A stretch of DNA of 64,000 bases from Candidatus Palauibacter rhopaloidicola (GCA_026914155.1 JAPPGH010000031.1:192773-256772), one strand, 5' to 3'. Shown: positions 45,411 to 54,415, numbered from the stretch's first letter. Numbers and translations are program-made. The notes: generated by a model not told the origin, from the letters alone.

Positions 45411-47289
45411 CAGGCTTCATCGGCAGGACAATGCGGGACGCGTGGATCGCGTTGCGGTGCACCGTCCACTCCGGGACGCTCCCGTCTCGCGGATAGCGGA
45501 GGAAGGTGTCCGCGTCCGCGCCGGCGAGGGCGATCCGGATGCGGTGGCCCGCCCGGAACAGTACCGACGTCGCCCACAGGTCGAAGCTCAGTTCCGCGAC
45601 CTCCCCCGGCACGAGCGGGAGGGCGTCCGCGCGCGACTCGCTGCGGTGCGGCCCGTACTTGCGATACAACGGCGGGGCGTCCGTGACCGCGCGCATGACG
45701 CCGCGGAGCTGCCCCTCGGTGATGTACCGCACGGTGCCGTCCGGAGCGACGTCTTCCAGGTAGACGATGAAGGCGCCGTCCGTCTCGGTGGACGCCAGGT
45801 GCAGCGTGACGACGGGGTGGCCGGTGGCTTCGGTATCGGCCGGTAGCGGCGCGCTGGTATAGGTCAGGAGCTTCTCATCCTCCGCGCGGCGGTCGCCGTA
45901 CACGACATCGCCGCCCCCGCCGTTCGTGTACCAGCGGTTCCGGGTCCCCGTCGTGGCGGTGAAGTCGACGGTGTAGGGGTCCACCCCCGCTTCCGAGGCG
46001 GGAGCTTCCATCGACAGCGTGCCTCCCTCGCCGAAGTACCACGTCACGTCGTCGAAGCCCTCCGGCGGCCACGTCTCCGTGCGCGTCCAGCGATCGGCGC
46101 CGAGCGTGTAGTAGTGGATCTCGGTCGGCGTCTCCCCGGACCCGTCTTCCTTCAGGTGCGCGTCGAAGAACGCGACGAGTTCCTCGAACCGGGAGTCGGC
46201 GTCAGGTGCGACGGGCGTGTCGTCCGCCTTGAAGGGGTCCGTGTCGTTGCGCGCCCCGTGGTCCCACGGGCCGATGAACACCTGCTGCGGGTTCGAGATC
46301 GTGTTGTAGCGGCCGAGCGTGCCGTTCACGGTCCCGGCGTCCTGCCAGCCGACGCGGACGAACATGGCCGCGCCGGACTCGTCGATCTGCGGGAGGTGGC
46401 CGGAAGGGCTGCGACGGTGCCCGACGTTCGTCTCGCCGTAGGGGCCGAACGGGTCGTCCCGGAACTCGTACTCCAGCGCCGCCTCGAAGGGCACGGTATT
46501 GGCCTGGTGCTCCGCCACGGCGGCTGCGAGCAGCGATCCATCGACGTCAGCATCGACCGGTTTCACGCCGGTGACCCGACTCTGCACCTCGTCGCAGGCG
46601 GCCCCCATCGCGTCGGAAAGGCCGCAGATGTCGTTCAGGTCCTGCATGCGCGTGCGGTTCGACCAGTCCTCGAGGAAGCCAACCGTGAGCACGCCGCCGG
46701 GGAAGATGAGGTGGCCGAAGTTGTCGAAGTCGTTGAAAAGGGGCGCGACCGCCTTCACGGCGAGGTTCCGGTTGACCGCGAGCATCTCGGCCGTGTTCCC
46801 CGCGTAGGAGACCCCGTAGGCGCCCACGCGCCCGTTGGACCAGGGCTGGTCCGCGATCCAGTCCGCGACCTCCCCGTAATCCGTGACCTCGTCTTCGGCG
46901 AGCTCGAAGCGGCGTATCCCGAACGAGGCCCCGCTTCCCCGCCCGTCCACGAGGACGAGCGCGTACCCCGCCCGGTTCCAGCGCTCCGCCTCGGCGAAAT
47001 TCGACGTCTCCTCGAGCGGAACGCCGACCTCGCCCCGGGCGCGCCAGTAACGGGTCGCCCGAATCATGGCCGGGAGCCGGTCGCCGGGCTGGATGCCGTC
47101 GGGCAGCCACACGTCGACGGCGATACGGACGCCGTCGCGCATGGGGATGTGAAGCGCCTGGTTGCGCGTGAGCGCACTCACGGGGGCGTCTTCCGCGCCA
47201 TCGGCGGGAGTCGAAGCGACGTCCCCGCAGGCGAGCCCGGCCAGCGCCGTCAGCCCCGCGGCCAGGGACGCCGGCCGTCCTCGGCTCAC
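45394..47289 (-). CDS. CocE/NonD-family X-Pro dipeptidyl-peptidase-like lipoprotein
   Basis: Serine hydrolase (631 residues) of the S15/CocE alpha/beta-hydrolase family. A lipoprotein signal (LTALAGLACGD, Cys21) precedes the catalytic domain with MRDGVRIAVDVWLPDG, LVDGRGSGASFG, the nucleophile in GAYGVSYAGNT (Ser161), Asp in GWQDAGTVNG and His in IGPWDHGARN. The C-terminal jellyroll (VTLHLASTETDGAFIVYLED, FRAGHRIRIALAG) is the S15 C-terminal domain. Start GTG 47289 overlaps the stop of the GGT-fold gene (GTGA), so both are coupled; a joint role in peptide or ester breakdown in the envelope is plausible. Confidence 0.88.
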   Translation of the reverse strand: MSRGRPASLAAGLTALAGLACGDVASTPADGAEDAPVSALTRNQALHIPMRDGVRIAVDVWLPDGIQPGDRLPAMIRATRYWRARGEVGVPLEETSNFAEAERWNRAGYALVLVDGRGSGASFGIRRFELAEDEVTDYGEVADWIADQPWSNGRVGAYGVSYAGNTAEMLAVNRNLAVKAVAPLFNDFDNFGHLIFPGGVLTVGFLEDWSNRTRMQDLNDICGLSDAMGAACDEVQSRVTGVKPVDADVDGSLLAAAVAEHQANTVPFEAALEYEFRDDPFGPYGETNVGHRRSPSGHLPQIDESGAAMFVRVGWQDAGTVNGTLGRYNTISNPQQVFIGPWDHGARNDTDPFKADDTPVAPDADSRFEELVAFFDAHLKEDGSGETPTEIHYYTLGADRWTRTETWPPEGFDDVTWYFGEGGTLSMEAPASEAGVDPYTVDFTATTGTRNRWYTNGGGGDVVYGDRRAEDEKLLTYTSAPLPADTEATGHPVVTLHLASTETDGAFIVYLEDVAPDGTVRYITEGQLRGVMRAVTDAPPLYRKYGPHRSESRADALPLVPGEVAELSFDLWATSVLFRAGHRIRIALAGADADTFLRYPRDGSVPEWTVHRNAIHASRIVLPMKPANPNP

Positions 47290-49025
47290 CAGGCGATCGC
47301 GTGCCCGTCGCGGCGCGGATCCGACCCGCCGGCGAGCGCGCCCGTCTCCGCATCCCGGTACACGCCCTGTACACCGCCGAGGTTGCCGGGCTGGACGAGA
47401 TGGTGCCCGCGGTCCGCCAACTCTCCGTACACCTCGGGCGGGAAGCCCGCCTCCAGGTACGTGACGGAGTCCTCCGGAATCGGCGTGAGCCCGCCGCCCC
47501 GGTTGAGGCACATGCGGGGCGATGCAATCGCGAGTTGCATGTCCATCCCGCCGGCCGTCAGCTTCGTGATCACCTGCCCCACCGTCTGGGGGATCGTGTA
47601 GCCGCCGGCGGCGCCGACGGCGGCGACGAGGTTCCCGTCCTTCATGACGACGCACGGCGTCATCACGCCCTTCGCCTTCTGGCCTCCCGCGATGTAGTTG
47701 GCGTGCCCTTCCTCGAGGGAGAAGCCGAACATGTGGCCGTTGTTGAGGAAGATCCCGGTGTCGCCCGCGATCACGCCGCTCCCGTAGAGGGCGACGAGAG
47801 ACTGCGTGAAGGCGACGGCGTTCCCCCAGCGGTCGGCGGAAGAGAGGCTCGTCGTCCCGAAGAACGGGAGCGGGGCGCCCGAGAAAGAGGCGATGCGGGC
47901 GGGATCGATCGTTGCCCGCTGTTCGTCCGCATATTCTTTCGAGATGAGCATGTCGACCGGGATTTCCGCGTCTTCGTTCCCCGTGTTGTACCGTTCGTCG
48001 TCGATGAGGGCGAGCCGGTTCGCCTCGAGCCACAGGTGGGCGAACTCTGAGCTGTAGAGGTCCATGTTCGCGAGGTCGAAGCCGTCCATGATGTTGAGCG
48101 CCTGGAACATCGTCATCCCGCACGACCCCGGCGGCATGGCGTACAGGTCGTGCCCCTGGAAGGTCGTCGTGATGGGCTCCCTCCACGCGACCTCGTAGCC
48201 CTCGAGGTCGGCCTTCGTCATATGGCCACCGTTCTCGGCGAGGAAGGAGACGATGCGGCCTCCGATCTCGCCCATGTAGAAGTCGTCCGCGCCTTCGCGC
48301 GCGAGTCGGCGCATGCTCGCCGCGAGTTCGGGCTGCCTGATGATCTCGCCCATCCGCGGTGGACGGCCGTTGGGGAACATGATGCGGGTGCTGGACGGGA
48401 ATCTCCCGAGCTTGTCCGCGCTCCCGGTGGTGTGGAGTTCGTCGAACTTCGAGATGACGAACCCGTCCTCGGCGAGCTGGATCGCGGGCTCGAACACGTC
48501 GCCGAGGCTCATCGTTCCATAGCGCTCCAGCACCGCGGCCCAGCCCTTGAAGGCGCCAGGCACGATCGGCGCGCGGTAGCCCATCTCGACATCGTCCGGC
48601 GTGATCGTGCTCGCCGAGGAGGCCGCGGGCGCCCGGCCGAGCGCGTCCAGTCCGACGACCCGGTTCTCTTCCGCCAGGTAGATGAGCATGAAGCCGCCGA
48701 ACCCGCCGAGCCCGGACATGTAGGGCTCGGAGACGTTGAGCGTGGCAGAGGCGGCGACGATGGCGTCGATCGCGTTGCCGCCCTGCATCATGATCGTCGT
48801 GCCGGCGAGCGAGGCGTAGTAGTCGGCGGCGGCCGTCACGCCGCGGCGGCCCCACACGGTCCCGTGCGCGGGGCCGAGCAGGCCGGGGACGTTCGAGTCG
48901 CCGGCGGGGCCCCATTGTCCGATCCCGTCGGGGGGCGCGGCGGCCGTCTCGGGGGCGCGGCAGGCGATCAGGCCGGATCCGGCGGCGGCCGCGGCGGAGG
49001 TGGCGAGGAAGTCTCGGCGCTTCAT
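47286..49025 (-). CDS. Tat-exported GGT-fold Ntn hydrolase, paralogue 1
   Basis: A 579-residue member of the gamma-glutamyltransferase family. Tat signal KRRDFL followed by a lipobox (LIAC, Cys22). The autoprocessing/catalytic Thr pair is kept in FGTTSLSSADRWGN (T391-T392). Compared from memory with E. coli GGT, the substrate residues differ: DFREMAP reads DALGRAP, the PLSSM oxyanion motif reads AKGVM (451-455), the Asn after the Thr strand (TYTLN) reads Val, and NNQMDD reads NNGHMF. So it is probably not a classical glutathione GGT. It has its own promoter (49062-49091), AGGAG 7 bases before ATG, and is coupled to the CocE gene. Confidence 0.85.
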   Translation of the reverse strand: MKRRDFLATSAAAAAGSGLIACRAPETAAAPPDGIGQWGPAGDSNVPGLLGPAHGTVWGRRGVTAAADYYASLAGTTIMMQGGNAIDAIVAASATLNVSEPYMSGLGGFGGFMLIYLAEENRVVGLDALGRAPAASSASTITPDDVEMGYRAPIVPGAFKGWAAVLERYGTMSLGDVFEPAIQLAEDGFVISKFDELHTTGSADKLGRFPSSTRIMFPNGRPPRMGEIIRQPELAASMRRLAREGADDFYMGEIGGRIVSFLAENGGHMTKADLEGYEVAWREPITTTFQGHDLYAMPPGSCGMTMFQALNIMDGFDLANMDLYSSEFAHLWLEANRLALIDDERYNTGNEDAEIPVDMLISKEYADEQRATIDPARIASFSGAPLPFFGTTSLSSADRWGNAVAFTQSLVALYGSGVIAGDTGIFLNNGHMFGFSLEEGHANYIAGGQKAKGVMTPCVVMKDGNLVAAVGAAGGYTIPQTVGQVITKLTAGGMDMQLAIASPRMCLNRGGGLTPIPEDSVTYLEAGFPPEVYGELADRGHHLVQPGNLGGVQGVYRDAETGALAGGSDPRRDGHAIAW

Positions 49026-49061
49026 GGCTTGACTCCTGAGCAGAGGGGTTCGCGGACCCTG

Positions 49062-49091
49062 ATCCTAGACCGCGAGTTGTCCCCTGCTCAA
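49062..49091 (-). promoter_or_regulatory. promoter of GGT paralogue 1
   Basis: Minus strand TTGAGC (49086-49091), 18-base spacer, TAGGAT (49062-49067), leaving a leader of about 30 bases before ATG 49025. The same boxes and spacing recur before paralogues 2 and 3 although the spacer bases differ, which argues for selection. Confidence 0.7.
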
Positions 49092-49092
49092 G

Positions 49093-49125
49093 ACCCCGGC
49101 CGCCGCGTTCATCAGCGGCCGGGGT
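49093..49125 (-). terminator. strong GC hairpin between GGT paralogues 2 and 1
   Basis: ACCCCGGCCGC (49093-49103) pairs perfectly with GCGGCCGGGGT (49115-49125): an 11-bp stem with an 11-base loop. It lies 40 bases after the stop of paralogue 2 and just before the -35 box of paralogue 1. No U-tract follows, but in this GC-rich genome a bare stem may terminate or insulate. Confidence 0.5.
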
Positions 49126-49164
49126 GCGAGCCGGACTTTCCTTGCCGCGCCTGCGGTGTGACCG

Positions 49165-50907
49165 TCACCAGGCGATGGCGTGACCGTCCCGGCGCGGGTC
49201 GGATCCGCCGGCCAGGGCGCCGGTCTCGGCGTCGCGGTACACACCCTGCACACCGCCGGGGTTCCCGGGCTCGGCCAGGTAGTGGCCGCGATCCTCGAGT
49301 TCGTCGTACACCTCGGGCGGAAAACCCGCCTCGAGATACGTGACCGAGTCCTCGGGGATCGGCGTACGCCCCCCACCCCGGTTCAGGCACATGCGCGGCG
49401 AGGCGATCGCGAGCTGAATGTCCATTCCGCCCGTCGTCAGTTTGGTGATCACCTGCCCGACCGTCTGCGGGATCGTGTAACCGCCCGCGGCGCCGACGGC
49501 CGCGACGAGGTTCCCATCCTTCATCACGACGCACGGCGTCATGACGCCCTTCGCCTTCTGGCCGCCCTCAAGGTGATTCACGTGCCCTTCCTCGAGCACG
49601 AAGCCGAAGGTGTGGCCGTTGTTGAGGAAGATGCCCGTGTCGCCCGCGATCACGCCGCTCCCGTAGCCGCTCACGAGAGACTGCGTGAAGGCGACGGCGT
49701 TCCCCCAGCGATCCGCGGAGGAGAGGCTCGTCGTCCCGAAGAACGGGAGCGGGGCGCCCGAGAAGGAGGCGATGCGCGCGGGGTCGATCTTCGCCCGCTG
49801 CTCGTCCGCGTATTCCTTCGAGGTGATCATGTCGACGGGGATCTCCACATCCTCCTTCCCCGTGTTGTACCGGTCGTCGTCAATGAGGGCGAGGCGGTAT
49901 GCCTCGAGCCACAGGTGCGCGAACTCGGAACTGTACAGGTCCATGTTCGCGAGATCGAAGCCGTCCATGATGTTGAGCGCCTGGAACATCGACATCCCGC
50001 ACGACCCCGGCGGCATCGCGTACAGATCGTGTCCCTGGAAGGTCGTCGTGATCGGCTCCTTCCAGGTGACGTCGTACGACTCCAGGTCGCCCATCGTCAT
50101 GTGACCGCCGTTCTCGGCCAGGAAGGAGACGACGCGCTCCCCGATCTCTCCCTTGTAGAAGTCGTCCGCCCCTTCCCGGGCGAGGCGTCGCATGCTGGCG
50201 GCGAGATCCGGCTGCCTGATGACCTCGCCCATGCGCGGCGGACGGCCGTTCGGGAACATGACGCGGGTCGTCGAGGGGAACCGGCCCAGCTTCTCGGCCG
50301 CGGCACCGCCCGTGTGGATCTCGTCGAAGCGCGACACGACGAAGCCGTCCTCGGCGAGCCGGATGGCGGGCTCGAAGACGTCGCCCAGGCTCATCGTCCC
50401 GTAGCGCTCCAGGACGGCAGCCCAGCCCTTGAAGGCGCCGGGCACGATGGGCGCCTTGTAGCCCGCCTCGAAATCGTCGAGTGTCATCGTCTCGGGCGAC
50501 GAGGCGGCCGGCGACTTGCCGAGCGCGTCGAGGCCGACCACGCGGTTCTCCTCGGCCAGGTAGATGAGCATGAAGCCGCCGAAGCCCCCGATCCCGGACA
50601 TGTAGGGCTCGGAGACGTTCAGCATGGCGGAGGCGGCTACGATGGCGTCCACCGCGTTCCCGCCCTGCATCATGATCGTGGTACCGGCGAGCGAAGCGTA
50701 GTAGTCGGCGGCCGCGGTCACGCCCCGCGCTCCCCACACGGCCCGGTGCGCGGGTCCGAGCAGACCCGGAACGTTCGAGTCTCCCGCCGGGCCCCACTGC
50801 CCGCCCGCGGCGGTGGCCGCGCCTGCGGTCTCGGGAGGCCGACATCCGATGAGGCTGGATCCGGCGGCGGCGGCGGCGGAGGTGGCGAGGAAATCTCGGC
50901 GCTTCAT
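49165..50907 (-). CDS. Tat-exported GGT-fold Ntn hydrolase, paralogue 2
   Basis: A 580-residue near-copy of paralogue 1, with long identical stretches, one extra residue near 205 (GGAAAEKLGRF) and the same Tat signal and lipobox (KRRDFL ... LIGC). The Thr pair in GTTSLSSADRWGN is intact, and the same canonical binding motifs are replaced (DALGKSP, AKGVMTP). I start at ATG 50907, which has AGGAG 7 bases upstream; an upstream in-frame start adds only non-signal sequence. It is monocistronic, with its own promoter and a following hairpin. Confidence 0.85.
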   Translation of the reverse strand: MKRRDFLATSAAAAAGSSLIGCRPPETAGAATAAGGQWGPAGDSNVPGLLGPAHRAVWGARGVTAAADYYASLAGTTIMMQGGNAVDAIVAASAMLNVSEPYMSGIGGFGGFMLIYLAEENRVVGLDALGKSPAASSPETMTLDDFEAGYKAPIVPGAFKGWAAVLERYGTMSLGDVFEPAIRLAEDGFVVSRFDEIHTGGAAAEKLGRFPSTTRVMFPNGRPPRMGEVIRQPDLAASMRRLAREGADDFYKGEIGERVVSFLAENGGHMTMGDLESYDVTWKEPITTTFQGHDLYAMPPGSCGMSMFQALNIMDGFDLANMDLYSSEFAHLWLEAYRLALIDDDRYNTGKEDVEIPVDMITSKEYADEQRAKIDPARIASFSGAPLPFFGTTSLSSADRWGNAVAFTQSLVSGYGSGVIAGDTGIFLNNGHTFGFVLEEGHVNHLEGGQKAKGVMTPCVVMKDGNLVAAVGAAGGYTIPQTVGQVITKLTTGGMDIQLAIASPRMCLNRGGGRTPIPEDSVTYLEAGFPPEVYDELEDRGHYLAEPGNPGGVQGVYRDAETGALAGGSDPRRDGHAIAW

Positions 50908-50942
50908 GGGACGGCTCCTGGGCAGGGGGATCGCAGATCTTG

Positions 50943-50972
50943 ATCCTAGGCTGCGGGTCACTCGCCGCTCAA
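50943..50972 (-). promoter_or_regulatory. promoter of GGT paralogue 2
   Basis: Minus strand TTGAGC (50967-50972), 18-base spacer, TAGGAT (50943-50948), about 35 bases before ATG 50907. Matches the promoters of paralogues 1 and 3 box for box. Confidence 0.7.
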
Positions 50973-51072
50973 GACCCGGCATACGACGAGAGGAACGCCG
51001 CAATAGCCGCGGGACTCGCGCCTATAGGCTATCGTAGACGGCAGCCTCCTCTCGGAGAAAAGGTCATCACGC

Positions 51073-52602
51073 GTGCTCGATCCAGTCACAGTTGCCCACC
51101 GCCGACCCGACAGGACAGTCATCGCCGCCCTTCGCGACCTTCAGGGACGCGCCACCCTGGGCGATGTCGTCTCCGCCACCGGATTGCCGGACCACGAGGC
51201 CGAGGCCGCCCTCAGGTCGCTTCTGGAGACGCACCGCGGCCACCTCGAGGTCTCCGATTCGGGCGACCTCCTGTACCGGTTCGATCCCGGGCTCATCGAG
51301 CGCGACGCGGAACCGTTCCGGGCGCGCTTCCGCAGAGTCGCCTGGTCGGCCTTCAAGGTCGGCTTCAAGATCTGGACGGCGGTCATGCTGGTCGCCTACT
51401 TCGTCGTCTTCGTCCTGCTCCTGATCGCGCTGCTGACCGCCAACCGCGACGGCCGCGGCTCCGGCGGGCGCAGGGGCTTCGGCCTGGGGGATTTCTTCAT
51501 CCTCCACTGGCTCCTCGGGGGACGCGGGTGGGACCGGAGGGGCCTCTACTACGGCGACCGCCACGCCAGGCGGCTCCCGAAGGACGCCCGTCCGCCCTTC
51601 TACAAGAAGGTCTTCGCCTTCATCTTCGGCCCCGAGGAGCCCAGGCCGACACAGCTCCAGAAGGATCGCACGGTGGTCCAGCTGATCCAGGCGCGGAAGG
51701 GCGTCCTGACGTCGTCGGAGCTGATCGAGCACACCGGCCTGCCGATCGACGACGCCGTCGAAGAGATGGGACGCCTCACCGGCGCCTACCGTGGCGACCC
51801 GCGGGTGTCGGAGGCGGGCGAGGTCGTGTATGCCTTCCCCGAACTGATGAGGAGCGCGCACGGGAAGGTCCGGGCGCGTGAGCCCAAGCCGGCATGGATG
51901 CGGCTGGAGTTCCCGAAGAAGCTGACGGGCAACAGCGGCGGGGCCAACGTCGGCATCGGCGCAATGAACGGTTTCAACCTGGCGATGGCGAGCGTGCTCG
52001 GGCTCCCCTCGTCGTTCGATCCGGTCATGTTCTACGGACTCGGCGTCGTGCCGTTCACCTTCAGCAGCCTCTTCTTCGCGATCCCCATCGTCCGCTCGCT
52101 GGCACTGAGAGGAGAGAACCGCGCGCGCATGCGACGCAACGTGCGGCGCCTGCTCGTGGGCCTGGTCTACGCCCGCAGCGTCGGGACCGTCCGGTGGGTC
52201 GCGGCTGGCGACGCGATCCGCCACGTGACGCGCGCACTCGAGGACCGGCAGGTGCCGCCGAAGCTGATCCTGTCGGAGCTGGAGCGCCTGGCGGCCGAGT
52301 TCGACGCGGAAGTGGAGGCGGAGGGCGAAGGGTTCACGTATCGTTTCCCCGCGATACGCGCGACCTTCGTCGAGGCGGAGTTCATGCGGCGCCGGCTGAA
52401 GCTCCAGGACCAGCGTCTCGGCCCGATCGTCTACGCGACCTCCGACACCGCCGCAGAGGCCTCGCGACGAGACATGGCCGCCTTCGACCGCGAACTCGAA
52501 GGCGCCCAACTCGACCTCTCCGGCTACCTCCCTTCCCCCACCCGGGTGGGCTTCGAGGAGGATTTCGAGGTGGTCATGGACCCGGACCCCGTGAGGACGT
52601 AG
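51073..52602 (+). CDS. membrane protein with two winged-helix-like modules, unknown function
   Basis: A 509-residue protein on the opposite strand between GGT paralogues 2 and 3. An N-terminal helix-turn-helix-like module (TVIAALRDLQGRATLGDVVS, ATGLPDHEAEAALRSLLETH, then a beta-wing GHLEVSDSGDLLYRFD) is followed by a membrane segment (WTAVMLVAYFVVFVLLLIAL). A second, similar module follows (VQLIQARKGVLTSSELIEHT, LPIDDAVEEMGRLTGAY) and a second hydrophobic region near residues 310-340. The pattern recalls uncharacterised cyanobacterial/plastid proteins of the At5g03900 type, a tentative memory-based link. Start GTG 51073. It ends 4 bases before the end of paralogue 3. Confidence 0.7.
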   Translation: MLDPVTVAHRRPDRTVIAALRDLQGRATLGDVVSATGLPDHEAEAALRSLLETHRGHLEVSDSGDLLYRFDPGLIERDAEPFRARFRRVAWSAFKVGFKIWTAVMLVAYFVVFVLLLIALLTANRDGRGSGGRRGFGLGDFFILHWLLGGRGWDRRGLYYGDRHARRLPKDARPPFYKKVFAFIFGPEEPRPTQLQKDRTVVQLIQARKGVLTSSELIEHTGLPIDDAVEEMGRLTGAYRGDPRVSEAGEVVYAFPELMRSAHGKVRAREPKPAWMRLEFPKKLTGNSGGANVGIGAMNGFNLAMASVLGLPSSFDPVMFYGLGVVPFTFSSLFFAIPIVRSLALRGENRARMRRNVRRLLVGLVYARSVGTVRWVAAGDAIRHVTRALEDRQVPPKLILSELERLAAEFDAEVEAEGEGFTYRFPAIRATFVEAEFMRRRLKLQDQRLGPIVYATSDTAAEASRRDMAAFDRELEGAQLDLSGYLPSPTRVGFEEDFEVVMDPDPVRT

Positions 52603-52606
52603 AGGA

Positions 52607-54346
52607 CTACCAGGCGATGGCGTGCCCGTCTCGTCGCGGGTCCGACCCGCCGGCGAGGGCGCCCGTCTCGGCGTCCCGGTGCACGCCCTGCACGCCGCCC
52701 AGATTGCCGGGTTCCGCCAGGTAGTGGCCGCGCTCCACCAGTTCCTCGTAGACAGCGGGCGGGAACCCCGCCTCGAGATAGGTCACGGAGTCCTCCGGAA
52801 TCGGCGTCCGGCCCCCGCCCCGGTTCACGCACATGCGCGGCGAAGCGATCGCGAGCTGCATGTCCATGCCCGCCACCGCGAGCTTCGTGATGACCTGGCC
52901 CACCGTCTGCGGGATCGTGTAGCCGCCCTGCGCGCCGACCGCCGCGAAGAGGTCCCCGTCGCGCATCATGATGCACGGCGTCATCACGCCCTTCGCCCGC
53001 TTCCCGCCCTCGAGGTGGTTCACGTGTCCCTCCTCGAGCACGAAGCCGAACATGTGGCCGTTGTTGAGGAAGATCCCGGTGTCCCCCGCGATCACGCCGC
53101 TTCCGTACGCGTTGACGAGCGACTGCGTGAAGGCGACCGCATTCCCCCACCGGTCGACGGTGGAGAGACTCGTCGTCCCGTAGAAAGGAAGGGGGGCCCC
53201 GGAGAAGGAGGCGACGCGCAGGGGATCGATCTTCGCGCGCTGCTCATCCGCGTACTCCCGGGAGATGATCATGTCCACGGGGATGTCCACGTCTTCCTTG
53301 CCGGTGTTGTAGCGGTCGTCGTCGGCGAGGGCGAGCTTCATCGCCTCGAGCCACAGGTGGACGAACTCCGATCCGTACAGGTCCATGTTCGCGAGGTCGA
53401 ACCCGTCCATGATGTTCAGCGCCTGGAACATCGACATCCCGCAGGAGCCCGGGGGCATGGCGTGCAGATCGTATCCCTGGAAGGTCGTCCGGATCGGCTC
53501 CCGCCACTCGACTTCGTAGCCTTCGAGGTCGGCCTTCGTCAGGTGGCCGCCGTTCTCGGCCAGGAAGGCGACGATGCGGTCGGCGAGTTCGCCCTTGTAG
53601 AGGTCGTCCGCCCCCGCGCGGGCGAGGTGGCGCATGCTCGCTGCGAGCTCGGGTTGCGTGATGACCTCGCCCATGCGGGGAGGGCGTCCGTTGGGGAAGA
53701 AGACGCGCGTCGTCGAGGGGAAGCGGCTCAGTTTGTCCGCGCTCGACTGAGTGTAGCGCTCGTCGAACTTCGAAAACACGAAGCCATCCTCGGCGAGCCG
53801 GATCGCGGGCTCGAACAGGTCGCCCAGGCTCATCGTGCCGTAACGGTCCAGCGCGGCGGCCCAGCCCTTGAAGGCCCCGGGCACGATCGGCGCCTTGTAG
53901 CCCGCCGCAAAGTCGTCCAGGGTCATCGTCTCCGGCGATGAGGCGGCGGGCGAGCGGCCGAGCGCGTCGAGCCCCACGACGCGGTTCTCCTCGGCCAGGT
54001 AGATGAGCATGTAGCCGCCGAAGCCCCCGATCCCGGACATGTAGGGGTCCGATACGTTCAGCGTGGCGCACGCGGCGACCATCGCGTCGATCGCGTTCCC
54101 CCCCTGCATCATGGTCTGCGTGCCGGCGAGGGACGCGTAGTAGTCGGAGCAGGCCGTCACGCCCGTGCGGCCCCACACGGTTCCGTGCGCGGGCCCCGCC
54201 AGGCCGGGCACATGCGCGTAGTCGCCGGAGCCCCACTGCCCGGAGGTGAGGGGCGGGGCGGCGGACGTTTCGGGAGGACGGCAGGCGACGAGGCCCGATC
54301 CGGCGGCGGCCGCGGCGGAGGTGGCGAGGAAGTCTCGGCGTTTCAT
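52607..54346 (-). CDS. Tat-exported GGT-fold Ntn hydrolase, paralogue 3
   Basis: A 579-residue third paralogue with Tat signal KRRDFL and lipobox LVAC. The Thr pair is kept (YGTTSLSTVDRWGN), while DALGRSP and AKGVMTP again replace the canonical Arg and Ser-Ser motifs. It is more diverged than 1 and 2: extra Cys in TACSDYYASLAG, ERYTQSSADKL, and a unique GSGDYAHVPGL near the start of the mature part. Own promoter at 54381-54410; AGGAG 8 bases before ATG 54346. Convergent with the membrane protein gene. Confidence 0.85.
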   Translation of the reverse strand: MKRRDFLATSAAAAAGSGLVACRPPETSAAPPLTSGQWGSGDYAHVPGLAGPAHGTVWGRTGVTACSDYYASLAGTQTMMQGGNAIDAMVAACATLNVSDPYMSGIGGFGGYMLIYLAEENRVVGLDALGRSPAASSPETMTLDDFAAGYKAPIVPGAFKGWAAALDRYGTMSLGDLFEPAIRLAEDGFVFSKFDERYTQSSADKLSRFPSTTRVFFPNGRPPRMGEVITQPELAASMRHLARAGADDLYKGELADRIVAFLAENGGHLTKADLEGYEVEWREPIRTTFQGYDLHAMPPGSCGMSMFQALNIMDGFDLANMDLYGSEFVHLWLEAMKLALADDDRYNTGKEDVDIPVDMIISREYADEQRAKIDPLRVASFSGAPLPFYGTTSLSTVDRWGNAVAFTQSLVNAYGSGVIAGDTGIFLNNGHMFGFVLEEGHVNHLEGGKRAKGVMTPCIMMRDGDLFAAVGAQGGYTIPQTVGQVITKLAVAGMDMQLAIASPRMCVNRGGGRTPIPEDSVTYLEAGFPPAVYEELVERGHYLAEPGNLGGVQGVHRDAETGALAGGSDPRRDGHAIAW

Positions 54347-54380
54347 CGGACGGCTCCTGGCAGGGGGATCGCAGACTTCG

Positions 54381-54410
54381 ATCCTAGATCCGGAGCAGCC
54401 CGCCGTTCAA
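54381..54410 (-). promoter_or_regulatory. promoter of GGT paralogue 3
   Basis: Minus strand TTGAAC (54405-54410), 18-base spacer, TAGGAT (54381-54386), about 35 bases before ATG 54346 and directly behind the stop of the DUF3006 gene. One base of the -35 differs from paralogues 1 and 2. Confidence 0.68.
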
Positions 54411-54415
54411 GGCAC

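Noticed and set aside
45394-48915. A 1173-residue version of the CocE-type protein
   Set aside because: The upstream part is out-of-frame GGT sequence; the GTGA overlap at 47289 plus a signal peptide with lipobox define the start.
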